This document shows, in pieces, positions 1 through 10,177 of a stretch of 64,000 nucleotides of DNA. How positions within the stretch are numbered: the stretch's first letter is position 1; every line of letters starts with the position of its first letter. Source of the stretch: Symbiodinium sp. CCMP2592. Lineage: Eukaryota > Sar > Dinophyceae > Suessiales > Symbiodiniaceae. A model generated the notes under the pieces. That model did not search any database. It was not told where the DNA came from and saw only the letters and a list, made by a program, of their open reading frames with translations. The position numbers were made by a program, and so were the translations under genes. The stretch is from positions 164,410 to 228,409 of the forward strand of contig CAJNDT010001280.1 in NCBI GenBank assembly GCA_905221615.1, in the 5' to 3' direction.

Positions 1-234
1 CCAAAGTGGGTGCCCATGTGGTTCGGTGCCAGCCTCCGGGTGCGGACCTTTCTCCTCCATGCCCACGAGACCATGGAGGAGTTCCAAGTGTCCATGGAGC
101 CATCCACAGCATCCACGTCCTTCCAAAACTGGCTTCGAGCTCAATTGGTGGCTGTGCATGAAGCCACCCATGGTGACCAAGGCTCCAATGCTGATCTCAC
201 CAGAATAATCAAAGAGCTTCTGCACCAGCCATGA
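1..234 (+). CDS. 3' end of an unidentified protein-coding gene (partial)
   Basis: A reading frame is open from the first base of the window to a TGA at 232-234. The last ~55 residues look protein-like: a Met/Glu/Ser-rich stretch, then a mixed amphipathic segment ending in Ile-Ile-Lys-Glu-Leu-Leu-His-Gln-Pro. Codon use resembles the other + strand genes of the 1-22 kb block (many GCC, CCA and TGG words). The start lies upstream of the window, so domain content and family cannot be judged. It is followed at once by AT-rich simple sequence. It could also be the last exon of a split gene. Confidence 0.35.
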   Translation, partial: PKWVPMWFGASLRVRTFLLHAHETMEEFQVSMEPSTASTSFQNWLRAQLVAVHEATHGDQGSNADLTRIIKELLHQP

Positions 235-259
235 GCATGCCTGGACGGTGTGAAAACAT

Positions 260-593
260 GTGCTTGCAGGCATATACACATGTGTATATATATATATATG
301 TATATAAGCAGTTGTTTTATGAATGTATTTTTCTGCAATCGTGTAGAAATTTCTATAGATGTACATGTATATGATATATACCTCTGTATACATATGTTTG
401 TGTAAATGTTGCATCTCTGAAGTTTTGCTACAGAGTGCCAATGTGGCCACTATATGTCCATAAATACAGGCTATGCATGTATGTTATATATATATATATA
501 TATACATACATGTTCATACTTATACATACACATACAGATTTATGTACATATCCCTATCTGTACTGCCAGAGTGGCTTGCATCTTATATGTATG

Positions 594-634
<41 letters not shown>

Positions 635-640
635 GCCGAT
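260..640. repeat. (TA)n/(CATA)n simple-sequence tract with scattered TGGCC words
   Basis: The stretch is mostly TATATA and CATACATA runs, the longest at about 597-634, interrupted by short GCCANNNTGGCC-type words (438-447, 566-576). No credible coding sequence is present; the Ile/Tyr-rich ORFs here are translations of the microsatellite. Confidence 0.8.
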
Positions 641-688
641 GTGGCTTGCACCATTTCTTTCTTAATTTGCCAATGTGGCCGGTTCGCT

Positions 689-870
<182 letters not shown>

Positions 871-1069
871 GAGACAGTCAACGAGACCTTGCATGAGATT
901 CTTGAATGGTGTGCGGATGCTGCAGCCATTCTTGCCAAGTGTTGGCCTGCCCCATAGCGCTCCCAAGCCACCAGCCCTCCAAGATGGCCCCGAAGGCCGG
1001 TGCAGGGTCTCCATTTGGGTCCTGCTTTAGATATCTAAAGGGCACATAACGACCCTGCAGGCACAAGCC

Positions 1070-1439
1070 ATGAAGGCCCAGCAGGACTCCAAGGCCACGG
1101 TCTCCAAGCAGAACATGAAGAAGCCGGCCGCCAGCAAGACCACGGAGAAGCCAGTTTTGCCAGCCGGCAGCAAGACCACGGTGGAGCCAGAGGCCATGGA
1201 CCCCATGGAGGACACTTTGGGCATGACCAAGGCCCAGCTGCAGGCCATGTTTGGCCCAGGCTTCGAGCCAGACTTCGAGGAGCCAATTGGGGGCCATTTG
1301 GCACTCCATTGCTCCAAGCCAGGGTGCAGCAGCTGGGTGTGGTGCCACAAATTGTACCAGCGGGGTTTGCGTGCAATGCGGGCAAGTCTGGCTTCGGTCG
1401 TTTGTCGACCATGGATGCAGGCTCCAATGGCATGACTGA
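1070..1439 (+). pseudogene. Zinc-ribbon-like ORF with a frameshift (fragment 1)
   Basis: From ATG 1070 the frame encodes a Lys/Ser/Thr-rich start, then an acidic Met/Asp/Pro stretch, then a Cys-rich segment (His-Cys-Ser-Lys-Pro-Gly-Cys ... Trp-Cys-His-Lys) to about 1360. The natural continuation, containing Cys-Val-Gln-Cys-Gly-Gln-Val-Trp, lies in a different frame that stops at 1437-1439. A 1-2 nt indel or short intron therefore separates the two halves of a probable zinc ribbon. The layout (low-complexity N-terminus, then CxxC ... CxxCG-x-x-W) matches the ORF at 2081-3037, so the two are probably paralogous. No specific function is recognisable. Confidence 0.4.
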
Positions 1440-1499
1440 CCACTTGGACCATGATGGCTTGGTGGAGTGAAAAAGAGAAGTTGCAAGCCTTTATTTGTC

Positions 1500-1820
1500 A
1501 AAAGGCCCGTAGCCTATATCTCACCCCTTAAGCCTCCAAGCCTATCTCGGCCCAAGGCTCCAAGCATACAGGGTTTCGCCTTTGATGGCTCGCTATTTCG
1601 CTAGGAGCACATGACATGTTTCTAGATGTCAATATATATATATATATAGATATATATATATATATATATGTGGTCAGAAGGCCCGTATCCTAGATCCCAC
1701 AAAGCCTCCAAGCCTATCTAGGACCAAGGCTCCAGGTTTCCAGAGTCCCTGCTATAGTTTCGCCTTTCATGGCTCGCTTTTTCGGTAGGTGCACTTTACA
1801 TGTTTCTATATATGTCTTGC

Positions 1821-1860
<40 letters not shown>

Positions 1861-1960
1861 TAAAGACATGTAGGTATTTCTTTATATAAACAACTAAATT
1901 TTCTACAGATTTTGATATATAGAGAATTATGTATGTATACTGGCAAAGCTGTAGACACAA
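1500..1960. repeat. Two diverged copies of a 'pseudo-coding' motif plus (TA)n tracts
   Basis: The phrase around 1503-1620 (AGGCCCGTAGCC ... GGCTCGCTATTTCG) recurs at 1678-1800 in diverged form. Each copy is followed by a TA microsatellite (1632-1669 and 1820-1862). No coding sequence is supported here. Confidence 0.6.
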
Positions 1961-2080
1961 AGTATGTCTAGTCACAAACACAGTTTCGAATTGTTGATCC
2001 TGCCACTGTGCTGCAGCCTTTCGTGCTCCAGCACACTTTTGCCATCCACGGCCAGCTTTGCTTTTGCATTTTGCACCATA

Positions 2081-3037
2081 ATGTCCGGTGCCGCTCCCAA
2101 GAGCAAGGCAGCCATGCCCACGGCAGCCTCCACAGCCTCCACGGAGGCAGCGGTCCCCACGGCAGCTCCAGCCAAGGCCCCTCCGGCCAAGGTCCGGTGC
2201 TTGGGCCATGGGTGGCACCCATGCCAAATCCAGCGGTTGCACCATTGGTGCTTGCAAGGCCATTGGTGCCAGCCAACCAGGTCACGGCCCTCACCATGGC
2301 CTGCGGGTGGTACGTCCCACCCACTGCTGTTGTCCAGAACCCTGGTGCACAGCATGCCACGGCGAGGTTCACCAACCAGCGGCCCAACTTCAACTATCCA
2401 GAGCCCACCCACTGGATCTGGGTGGAGTGCACCAGGTGCCAGGCGGCCATGGTGTCACTCCATCACATCCACCAGGCCAGATCCTGCATCCGCTGCGGCC
2501 ACTCTTGGTTCGAGTCCATTTTTGGTGGGCTGTGGATCTATGAGCCACGGCAGGACCAGGGCCACTTCGACCAGGACGACCACGAGGACCAGGGCCAGGT
2601 GAACCAGGAGGGCCAGGATTGGTGGGCTGCAGAAGACGAGGGCCAAACGGACCACGAGAGCGACCATGATAGCGGGGCCTTTCCGTCTCCAAATTGGCCA
2701 GACTGGGCAGTCATGGATTTTCTGAATGCCCTGCAGGAGCCCGAGCCAGAACCAGCAGCCCATGGAGCAGCCCACGGAGGAACCCACGGACGAGGCCACG
2801 GAGGAGCCCACGGACGAGCCCACGGAGTCCCAAGACCATGCAGGACCATCGCATAGCAGCATGTTCTGCTTGCCTTTGTTGTGTGACCTGGCATGCAGGA
2901 CCAGCGGCCTAAAGGCACAATGCATGGTCTTCCATGGAGCGAGCGGCCAGGGCACCATGGATCTTCCATTGCATCTTCCATGCGATGACAAAAAATTCGC
3001 AAAGGATCTCAGGTTTCGATGGTTGGAGATATTATAG
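2081..3037 (+). pseudogene. Zinc-ribbon-like ORF with low-complexity ends, frame-interrupted (fragment 2)
   Basis: ATG 2081 opens an Ala/Pro/Lys-rich N-terminus that is sensible to about 2190. The central part continues in the next frame: a Pro/Val-rich linker, then Trp-Val-Glu-Cys-Thr-Arg-Cys ... Ser-Cys-Ile-Arg-Cys-Gly-His-Ser-Trp-Phe near 2418-2510 (a CxxC...CxxCG ribbon), then an acidic Gln/Asp/His stretch. Near 2745 the best frame switches again to a Glu-Pro-Thr repeat and runs to the stop at 3037. Two frame switches mean a decayed copy, sequencing indels or very short introns. The Cys spacing supports metal binding; the family is not identified. Confidence 0.4.
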
Positions 3038-3049
3038 ATAGAAATCTAT

Positions 3050-3350
3050 TGAAGTTAAGGTATATAGGGTTTAAATATATAATATATAATGGGGTTTATA
3101 AGTATAGGGGTTTATAGGGTTTCTATAGGGTTGAGTGCTTATAGGGTTTAATAGGGTTTATATAGGGCTGTGTCTTTCTATCTCTAGACATGTAGATATT
3201 CATTTTGGGATTATTATAGTCTTTAAGTTTGTATAGGGTTTAGGGTTTGGAGGTTTTAAGTCTTTTTTAGGTAGTAAGGTTTCAAGACATACAGAGACAT
3301 TGTTTCAGCTGTCCGGGAACATATAGGGATTCAAAGTTTCAGTGTAGATC
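3050..3350. repeat. Degenerate TATAGGG/TTTAGGG tract
   Basis: The stretch is a patchwork of TATAGGGTTTA, GGGTTTATAGGG and similar words. It is related to the telomere-type heptamer that dominates beyond 22 kb, but strongly decayed. No gene seen. Confidence 0.65.
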
Positions 3351-3373
3351 TACATGTATATATACATCCACAG

Positions 3374-3421
<48 letters not shown>

Positions 3422-3589
3422 GTATCATTTTTTATACAGGCAGAGATATATATATATATATATGGTATCCCCCCCCATGGATCTACCTTTTTCGTGTGTT
3501 TGTGAGCCACATCACACGAAAATGGAAGATCCTTGAGGGGAGGGCCTACCCGATGGACCGTTTTGTGGCTGGGTGAACTCCACCCTGGC

Positions 3590-4060
3590 CCGATTGAGTT
3601 CAATCGGGCCGATTGAACTCAGTCGCCCCCCCCCCCGATTGAGTTCAATCGGGGCCGATTGAGTTGAATCGGGCGCCGGATTGAAGATTGAAGATTGAAG
3701 ATTCCCTCGAAAACTTTGCCGGGGAATCTTCAATCTTCAATCCGGCCCCCGATTGAGTTCAATCGGGGCCGATTGAGTTGAATCGGGCGCCGGATTGAAG
3801 ATTGAAGATTGAAGATTCCCTCGAAAACTTTTGCCGGGGCATCTTCAATCTTCAATCTTCAATCCGGCCCCCGATTGAGTTCAATCGGGGCCGATTGAGT
3901 TGAATCGGGCGCCGGATTGAAGATTGAAGATTGAAGATTCCCTCGAAAACTTTTGCCGGGGCATCTTCAATCTTCAATCTTCAATCCGGCCCCCGATTGA
4001 GTTCAATCGGGGCCGATTGAGTTGAATCAGGGCCGCTTGACTGCAATCGCGCTTCGTCCC
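3590..4060. repeat. Palindromic satellite, ~122-bp unit, four copies
   Basis: The word GATTGAGTTCAATC starts at 3637, 3751, 3873 and 3995, giving spacings of 114, 122 and 122. Each unit contains (GATTGAA)n followed about 30 bp later by its inverted complement (TTCAATC)n, so every unit can fold into a long hairpin. The ends are degenerate copies. The satellite lies just upstream of tandem copy A; the corresponding place before copy B is the N gap. Confidence 0.9.
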
Positions 4061-4199
4061 AAGTGGGCGGGGTTTCAGGTTCAGGGTTGAGGAATGTGAA
4101 TTTGATGTGCCGAACGTGTTTACCAGGATCTCGAGTGCTGCGTGTTGGTGAGCGGTTTTTCAAAATGATGGCAAGCATTTTTTTGGTCTGTGAATATTG

Positions 4200-5700
4200 G
4201 TGAAATCACGAACGGGTATTCAACAGGATTCATAAAGGTATAAACGGTTTCTATAATCTATGGGTATCTATATGAAATTTTTAAGATGTAAAGGAGGAGT
4301 ATCGTGTAAGGTGTTCTATATGCTCTTGTTTTTGATTTCTTCATTGGGCACATAGCAGGTACAGCGCAGAGCATTCTGCTCCTGATTATCCTGCCATTAA
4401 TCCGTTATCTATAAAGTACTCTACAAGGCATTCTATGGTGCATTCTACGGGTATGTTATAGAATATCCGTTAGGTGTTCTTTAGGACTTCCTATGGGGTA
4501 CTCAGAGGGTATCATAGATATTGTGTATTCTGTAAGCTAGTCGGTAGGGAAATGCAGATGATATTGTACAAGGCCTATAAAAGGCCAAGTATGTAACGTT
4601 GTTTCGGGCTTTCTATCGGGTACTCCATAACGCATTGTATAAGGGATTGTACAAGGCATCAACATGAACGTAAAGATTATCTTACAGAACGTGTTCTATA
4701 ACGTAATGTATAGGCTATACGGCTATAAGGTACTCAAGAAGATATCTATGAGGTATATAGGGGATATTCTATAACGTCTTACCTAGGGTCACCTGTACGA
4801 AATTCTTTGGGGTTTGTGGTATTCTTTAGGTTATTCTCTTCGACTCCTGGATCACTCCTAGAAACCCCTTACCCAATAGGCTGCTTCTTTATGAGGGGTT
4901 CTCAGATCTTGGGCTCGTTGAAAGGTTATCTATACTATAGGTACTCTTACTTCCCAAATACCTATGGGGGTGTAGGAAGTTTAAACTTTCGCAACAAGAT
5001 TACCTTATTAGGGGCCAAAAGTTGAAAGTTTGGTTTTGAGCCACTAAATGTTATATGGGTTCATGGTATATATACTGTATACAACGACTGTCATGTATAG
5101 GGCCATATGGGCATCCTGTAAGGTCTTCTCTAGAGTATTCCAGACGGTCTTCCATGAGGCGCACGACATATAGAGGGTAGTATGTGTTCCATAAGGTATT
5201 TTGTAGGGTATTCTATGTCGTATTTTGTAAGGTATTCTAGATATTCAAAAGATATACGGACTGTGACTGAAAGTATATGATAAGGTATTCTCGAGGCTCT
5301 AGGGTATTCAATAAGGCATGAGGGTATTCGATATCAGTGCATTCCATATGAAAGGCTTTACGATACATAGAGAAAGTATTCCAAAGGACATCCTGCAAGA
5401 TATTCTATATAGTGTCTTGTATATAGTGTCCTATAGGGTATGTGTAATATAATGCGCGCGGGGTGAATCCTATATAGGTGGTCTTGGAGACGGTATGCGA
5501 CAGGATGTTCGGGTGGATTTCTATAAGATATAAAGGTTATGTGAGTGGAATTTTGCAAAGTATTCTTAAATGTAATTTAAAGGGCACTATATAGGTGAAA
5601 CACAAGGTATTGAACCCTGGAAATATCGATAGATTTCGTGTTCGCGGATATTATCTATAATCCCGATGCGTCCTATATATGGGACGTGTAGAAATAGGGT
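4200..5700. repeat. Degenerate GGTATTCTATA-type repeat field
   Basis: About 1.5 kb of AT-rich sequence shows endlessly varied forms of GGTATTCTATAAGG and GGGTACTC, with no conserved phase. It looks like a very old short-unit tandem array. No ORF longer than 75 codons is convincing. The same field is copied at about 11510-13000. Confidence 0.6.
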
Positions 5701-5734
5701 CCTCTTTTCATATCTATACTTGTCGTGATACGGG

Positions 5735-5971
5735 ATGACATATCTTTGCTCTCCTGTTGCGTGTTACCTTCACAGCCCATACTGCTGCATGCAAAAACCT
5801 ATACACACACAGAACATGCATGCAACCTTGCGTTCTTTTGCAACACGAGAAGAAGCCGTACGCGAATGTATGTCGCTTGGAAAAACTCAGTGTGTATATG
5901 AAGGAAATGCAGAATTTAGGATCTGCGAAATCTTTGATCGAGTCGAAGCGTATTTAGTGAAGGACTTATAA
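5735..5971 (+). CDS. Small ORF, 78 codons, copy A
   Basis: The ORF runs from ATG 5735 to TAA 5969-5971. The last ~45 residues are well mixed and hydrophilic (Phe-Ala-Thr-Arg-Glu-Glu-Ala-Val-Arg-Glu-Cys ... Ile-Phe-Asp-Arg-Val-Glu-Ala-Tyr), unlike translated repeat. The N-terminal third is Cys/His-rich. Copy B keeps the full ORF, and the one base difference I see inside it (TTT to TTC) is synonymous. An internal Met near residue 28 is another possible start. I recognise no family; it may be an exon rather than a whole gene. Confidence 0.35.
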   Translation: MTYLCSPVACYLHSPYCCMQKPIHTQNMHATLRSFATREEAVRECMSLGKTQCVYEGNAEFRICEIFDRVEAYLVKDL

Positions 5972-6059
5972 AGAGAAGGGAATACGTTATAGAATATCAA
6001 CTATTTCCCATCCGGCTCTCAAACACACGAAAGGGTAGATCCTTGAGGGGGGGGATAGC

Positions 6060-6460
6060 AGATATATATATATATATATATACAGACTCATATATATATA
6101 TATATATATATTCTAGTGTATATATACTGCTACTTATACAGATTTGTTGCCAGAATGGCCAGTATACCCATTGCCAGTGTGGCCAGCATGTTCATATTGT
6201 TTTACATTTATATGTAGCCACAGCCATCATGGCCAGCTTCTTTAGATTTCTCATCCACATATTGAAAGACAGCCATCGTGGCCAGTTTTTGTTTTATATG
6301 GATATAGCCAGCATGGCCAGCAAGCTCCAACACCAGTCCCAGCAACCAGTGCAGCACCATAAGCAATGTCAAACCCAGCAGCCCTATAGTGCATGCACCT
6401 CCTGTCCGAGTGCCAGTGTGAGCTGGTAGCAGACCCCAGTCGCAGGCACATGTGCATCAC
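6060..6460. other. (TA)n tract followed by spaced GCCA-NNN-TGGCCAG words
   Basis: After TA runs at 6061-6110, words of the form GCCAxxxTGGCCAG appear repeatedly (6133-6146, 6172-6189, 6213-6237, 6270-6282, 6307-6320) in a poorly coding, T-rich background. The TGGCCA core is palindromic. This may be a regulatory or leader region for the ORFs that follow. Confidence 0.4.
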
Positions 6461-6589
6461 ATAATGTTGTAATCCGCGCCCGTTCTCTCCAGCGGTTCAG
6501 TAGAGTCGCAAGCACCAAACAAGCCGCACCCAGACCATGCGAGCAGACTGACTAGATGGAAACTTACAAGCAGTGTTCAACAAACAGTG

Positions 6590-6750
6590 GTTGCATTTAG
6601 GATTGCACCTACAATCCTAAGTACAAGAGTTTTGCACTTAGGATTGCAATTACAATCCTAAGTGCAGAATTTCTGCACTTAGGATTGCAATTACAATCCT
6701 AAGTGCAAAATTTCTGCACTTAGGATTGCAATTACAATCCTAAGTGCAAT
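6590..6750. repeat. Tandem palindrome array, 41-bp period, four copies (copy A)
   Basis: The word ACAATCCTAAG recurs at 6611, 6652, 6693 and 6734, exactly 41 bp apart. Each unit is a near-perfect hairpin: GCACTTAGGATTG, a six-base loop CAATTA, then CAATCCTAAGTGC, followed by a short AATTTCT spacer. The first unit is slightly diverged. The array ends about 45 bp before the ATG at 6796. It is preserved in copy B (about 13895-14055). It could be a protein-binding array in a promoter or a subterminal transposase-binding repeat. Confidence 0.9.
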
Positions 6751-6795
6751 AAGCCATTGTTTGGCGTTTTCCATTTCTCCACGTGGCCTGCAGCC

Positions 6796-8218
6796 ATGGA
6801 TGATGGCAACGGGACTGTGCTGCCGACGACACCGAGTCCAGAGTACGATCCCCACAGCCCTGCGATGAGTGAAGTCTCCCATGAGACAGTGGTGCAGGAG
6901 AGGTCCACGGCCAAGGCACGGACCCAAGTCTTCGCATGGCCGACACCACCAGATTGGGTGAACCTACAGGCTGCTGCCCAACAAGCAGCGGTGCTGGGCC
7001 GACTGGGACCAGTGCTGGGACAGTTTGGGCCGACAGCACCACTGGTGCCTCCAACAGCACCCTTGGAACAGCACCATTGCTGGCTCCGACAGCACCATTG
7101 GTGCCTCCGACAGCACCATTCCTGACTCCTCATGGCTGCCTTCAGTTGGACCAATGGTGCCCCCAGTGGCACCATGCCTGCCTTCAGCAGCACCACTGCT
7201 GCAACCGATGGTGCCTCCAGCGGCAGCATTTCCTCCAGCTGGATGGGTCCATGGTTGGCAGTCAGAGGCAACCACACACAGCATGGAGGTAACATTCGGA
7301 GGCAGGGGACCCAGTCAGCCACGACAACCCCCAGCAGAGGCCGCAGCAAGACCAGCACAGCAGGCAGCACCACCAACAGCACAACAAGGCCCTGAGGCCC
7401 AAGGGAAGGAACAGCAACAACCACCATCCCAAGCAGCCGGGCCAACAACACAGCAGCAGCCACGGCAGCAGCCACCCACAGCAGAGCAACAGCCACAGCA
7501 GCAGCAACCTCCCTGGCGGCGACAACAAGCACCACAGCCAGCACCACCAAAGTCAGCAGCGGAAGCGGCGAGGCCACCAAAGGAACCAGCAAAGTCAGCA
7601 ACGGAAGCGGCGAGGCCACCAATGGAACCCACTCGACCAGTGGGCCCAATCAGCAAAGCCAACGTTATGAAGGGCAAAGGCAAAGGCAAAGAATCCAACA
7701 TCCCGGCCGCATTCCGAAAGCAAGCATTGGGCCACACACCCATGGTCGTTCCGCCACCGAAGCAAACACCAGAGCCGGCCACCTCCTCCCACGACCCATG
7801 GGCTTTCCAAGGACCGCCGCCCAAGCTGCAGCCACGAGAACCAGACTACCCACCACCTGGATTCGGGCCAAAGCAAGTGGGAAAAGAACCACCAAAGGCC
7901 AGGCGACCCACTGCTGCTGCACCAGCCGGTGCCATGCCAGATGTGCCACACCGACACACAGGCTGGAAACACAAAGCATGTTGGCTGTTGACCAGATACA
8001 GCCAAGAAGATTGGAGAGGGGTCCAGGAGCTGTGCAGCAGCTTCCAAAAGGAGCTCCATGACCACGAACCAGTGATGTGGCTGGACGGGAAACCAACGTG
8101 GGCCAGGAAGGTCCAATGGTTCATTGACCATTGGACCCAGGGCGACTATGCTCGCTGCCACAGACTCTACCAGTGGCACCATGGACCTGATTGTTTAGGT
8201 TTTCCAGAAACCATATAG
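6796..8218 (+). pseudogene. Pro/Gln-rich protein with conserved C-terminal block, frame-interrupted (copy A)
   Basis: ATG 6796, in the CAGCCATGG context, opens a frame encoding an acidic Ser/Thr/Pro N-terminus, a Trp-Pro-Thr-Pro-Pro-Asp-Trp motif and a Pro-Thr-Ala-Pro-Leu-Val-Pro repeat. This repeat then continues in a second frame (about 7064-7125) and a third (about 7140 on), which is open to the TAG at 8216-8218. The third frame carries long Pro/Gln and Glu-Ala-Ala-Arg-Pro-Pro repeats, a Gly-Lys basic patch, and a well-mixed ~75-residue C-terminus rich in Trp, His and Cys. Both frame switches are shared with copy B, so they predate the duplication or are introns. The gene sits directly after the palindrome array. 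The family is unknown; transposon-associated accessory protein is a guess. Confidence 0.45.
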
Positions 8219-8219
8219 T

Positions 8220-9420
8220 TCCGAATCTTTTCTAAAGCATTGCTGAGATAAATATGGATCGGAAAGCCATAAATAAGCTAAGCCCCAGATAAGCTTTCTT
8301 TGAAAGGAGTTTGAAACAATAGTCCAAGTTCGTTTTTTTCGACCGACACAACCGCTGTCCATTAAGGTTCAGCACGGAGTCCCAGATGGCCCAGTACTTG
8401 GCTGAGCATGCCATGGTGGTGGAGGAGCACGGCCATGACCCACTGCAGCCAGACCGCTTCAGGCAGCACCAGTAAAGCACCAGAGGTCCGTGCATGCACC
8501 ATGTCCATGTCATGTATTCGCCAGTTTTGTGGCCAGCACACTTCGCCATTTTTTGTGGCCAGCACAGTTCGCCATTTTTGTGGCCAGCACAGTAACTATA
8601 CAGAAAGAATCAAACTTATTGGTTGTTTTTGTTTTCTTTCTCTCTCTATATATGTATATATATATATATATATACACATATGTTTATATCTATCTATCTA
8701 TATATATATATATATATGTGTGTGTTTCTTCTTTCTGTGTATAATAATGTAGGCTGCATACATGTATATGTGTCTATATGTACGTATGTGTGTGTATATA
8801 TACACATACATACATATATTTGTTTCATTATACACACCTATATACCCAGTTACATACAATCACTGTGCTTATATATATATATAAGCAAACGTATAGATGG
8901 TGATAAAGCCACATGGCTAGCCACTTGGTTTTTTTTCCTTTCCATATAGAGTCTTCTACATAATATATAATTACTTAGATATCTATATATATATATATAT
9001 ATGTGTGTATCTGTCTGTTTATCTACATATGTACATCTTTATATATACATACATTCATTTAATTGAACTATATAACATATATATATATATATACATTCTT
9101 TCTGTTGGCTAGCCAAGAAAGCTGGACACTGTATATGTTTCACATGGTATCTGTACATGGGTGTGTGTGTGTGTGTCTTTTCTTTTTCATCTAAACTCTC
9201 ACGAACTTCATGTTGTTTTGGCAGAAATCCAGACAACTTTGGCTTGCATGATGTCTCCTTCCAGAATCAACAATCGCTGTGTTCTATATTCTGTACTGTT
9301 TTCTGTTGTTGTCCATACATAAAGAGACACAGACATATATTTTATGTGTATATACATATATAGACATGCATATCTGTCTTTACATATACATGTCTTCTGT
9401 GTGTCCTAATGTATCTATAG
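8220..9420. other. AT/GT microsatellite-rich spacer (copy A)
   Basis: The spacer contains three TTTTGTGGCCAGCACA-type repeats (8526-8595), then many TATA, CATA and (GT)n tracts to about 9400. Microsatellite lengths here account for most of the length difference from copy B. No supported gene. Confidence 0.6.
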
Positions 9421-9532
9421 GATGTGCCTTTCAACGTGCCGCTATAGATTGCTTGAGATGTGCTTTCTCTGCCATCCTCGCAGCCACCTTGGCCTGCATT
9501 CCAATTTGTTTTAGGACCACACTTGTGCCGCC

Positions 9533-10177
9533 ATGTCCCAAGTGTGGAGCATTTCTGACTTTTTGTCTGAACTTCGCCATCTGGGCCAGCTCACTAAGAT
9601 GCGGCCAGGGAGCCTGGTCGTCACTACCATGGCGACCACACTCGTGGAAAGGATCCGTGCGGCCAAGAATTGGACATCGGCAGGCATCATCCAATTGATC
9701 GGTGAAGTCCAAAGCATGGAGCTGCCAGATGCCATAAAGGAGAGCATCCAGGAGGCCGTTGAGACATGCCAGACCAACGAAGCCTCCCACATCAAGCTCT
9801 CCACTTGCGGCCAGAAGATATTCCATGTGCCAGCATACTTGACCACGGCGGATTGGCAGGCTCTCGAATCTGCCGTATCCAAGGATGACCAGATGTCTGT
9901 CATGGCCAAAAGGCTCCGAGCAATGGGCCTTACCTCCCTGAAGGAGAACACGGTGCACCAGGTGCTCGCCACCCTGCTCTACGTCAACCACAGCCGAGGC
10001 CAACCACAGATGCAGCCGAGGGCCATACATTCCATGGTAGACGACTTCCAGGCCATCTTCCACGGCACGGCCAAGATTGACTGTGCCCAAACTGGCCACT
10101 TACTCGGAGGATCCTCTCCAGAATGGCGAGGCCTGGCTGAGCCAAGCATACACGAATGGCTGCAGTCCAGCCAATAA
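9533..10177 (+). CDS. Hypothetical helical protein, 214 codons (copy A)
   Basis: The ORF runs from ATG 9533 to TAA 10175-10177. The product is a well-mixed, mostly helical soluble protein, with a His-Leu-Gly-Gln-Leu-Thr-Lys-like start, several amphipathic helices and no signal peptide or membrane segment. In copy B the protein differs at only a few residues. At the C-terminal end, sensible coding (Leu-Pro-Leu-His-Ala-Trp-Tyr-Arg-Lys-Val) resumes just after the stop in the frame of the next ORF (10077-11116). The two ORFs overlap by about 100 nt, so they may be one gene interrupted by a shared frameshift or small intron near 10130-10185. No family recognised. Confidence 0.5.
   Translation: MSQVWSISDFLSELRHLGQLTKMRPGSLVVTTMATTLVERIRAAKNWTSAGIIQLIGEVQSMELPDAIKESIQEAVETCQTNEASHIKLSTCGQKIFHVPAYLTTADWQALESAVSKDDQMSVMAKRLRAMGLTSLKENTVHQVLATLLYVNHSRGQPQMQPRAIHSMVDDFQAIFHGTAKIDCAQTGHLLGGSSPEWRGLAEPSIHEWLQSSQ

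Noticed and set aside
4807-5025. 72-codon + strand ORF with Phe/Leu-rich start
   Set aside because: It lies in the degenerate GGTATTCTATA field, and the matching region of copy B (after a 5-bp difference near 4935) does not keep the frame.
6732-8182. Several long minus ORFs rich in Val, Leu, Cys or Gly
   Set aside because: Shadows of the Pro/Gln/Ala-rich + strand gene in GC-rich repetitive codons; copy B shows the same set.
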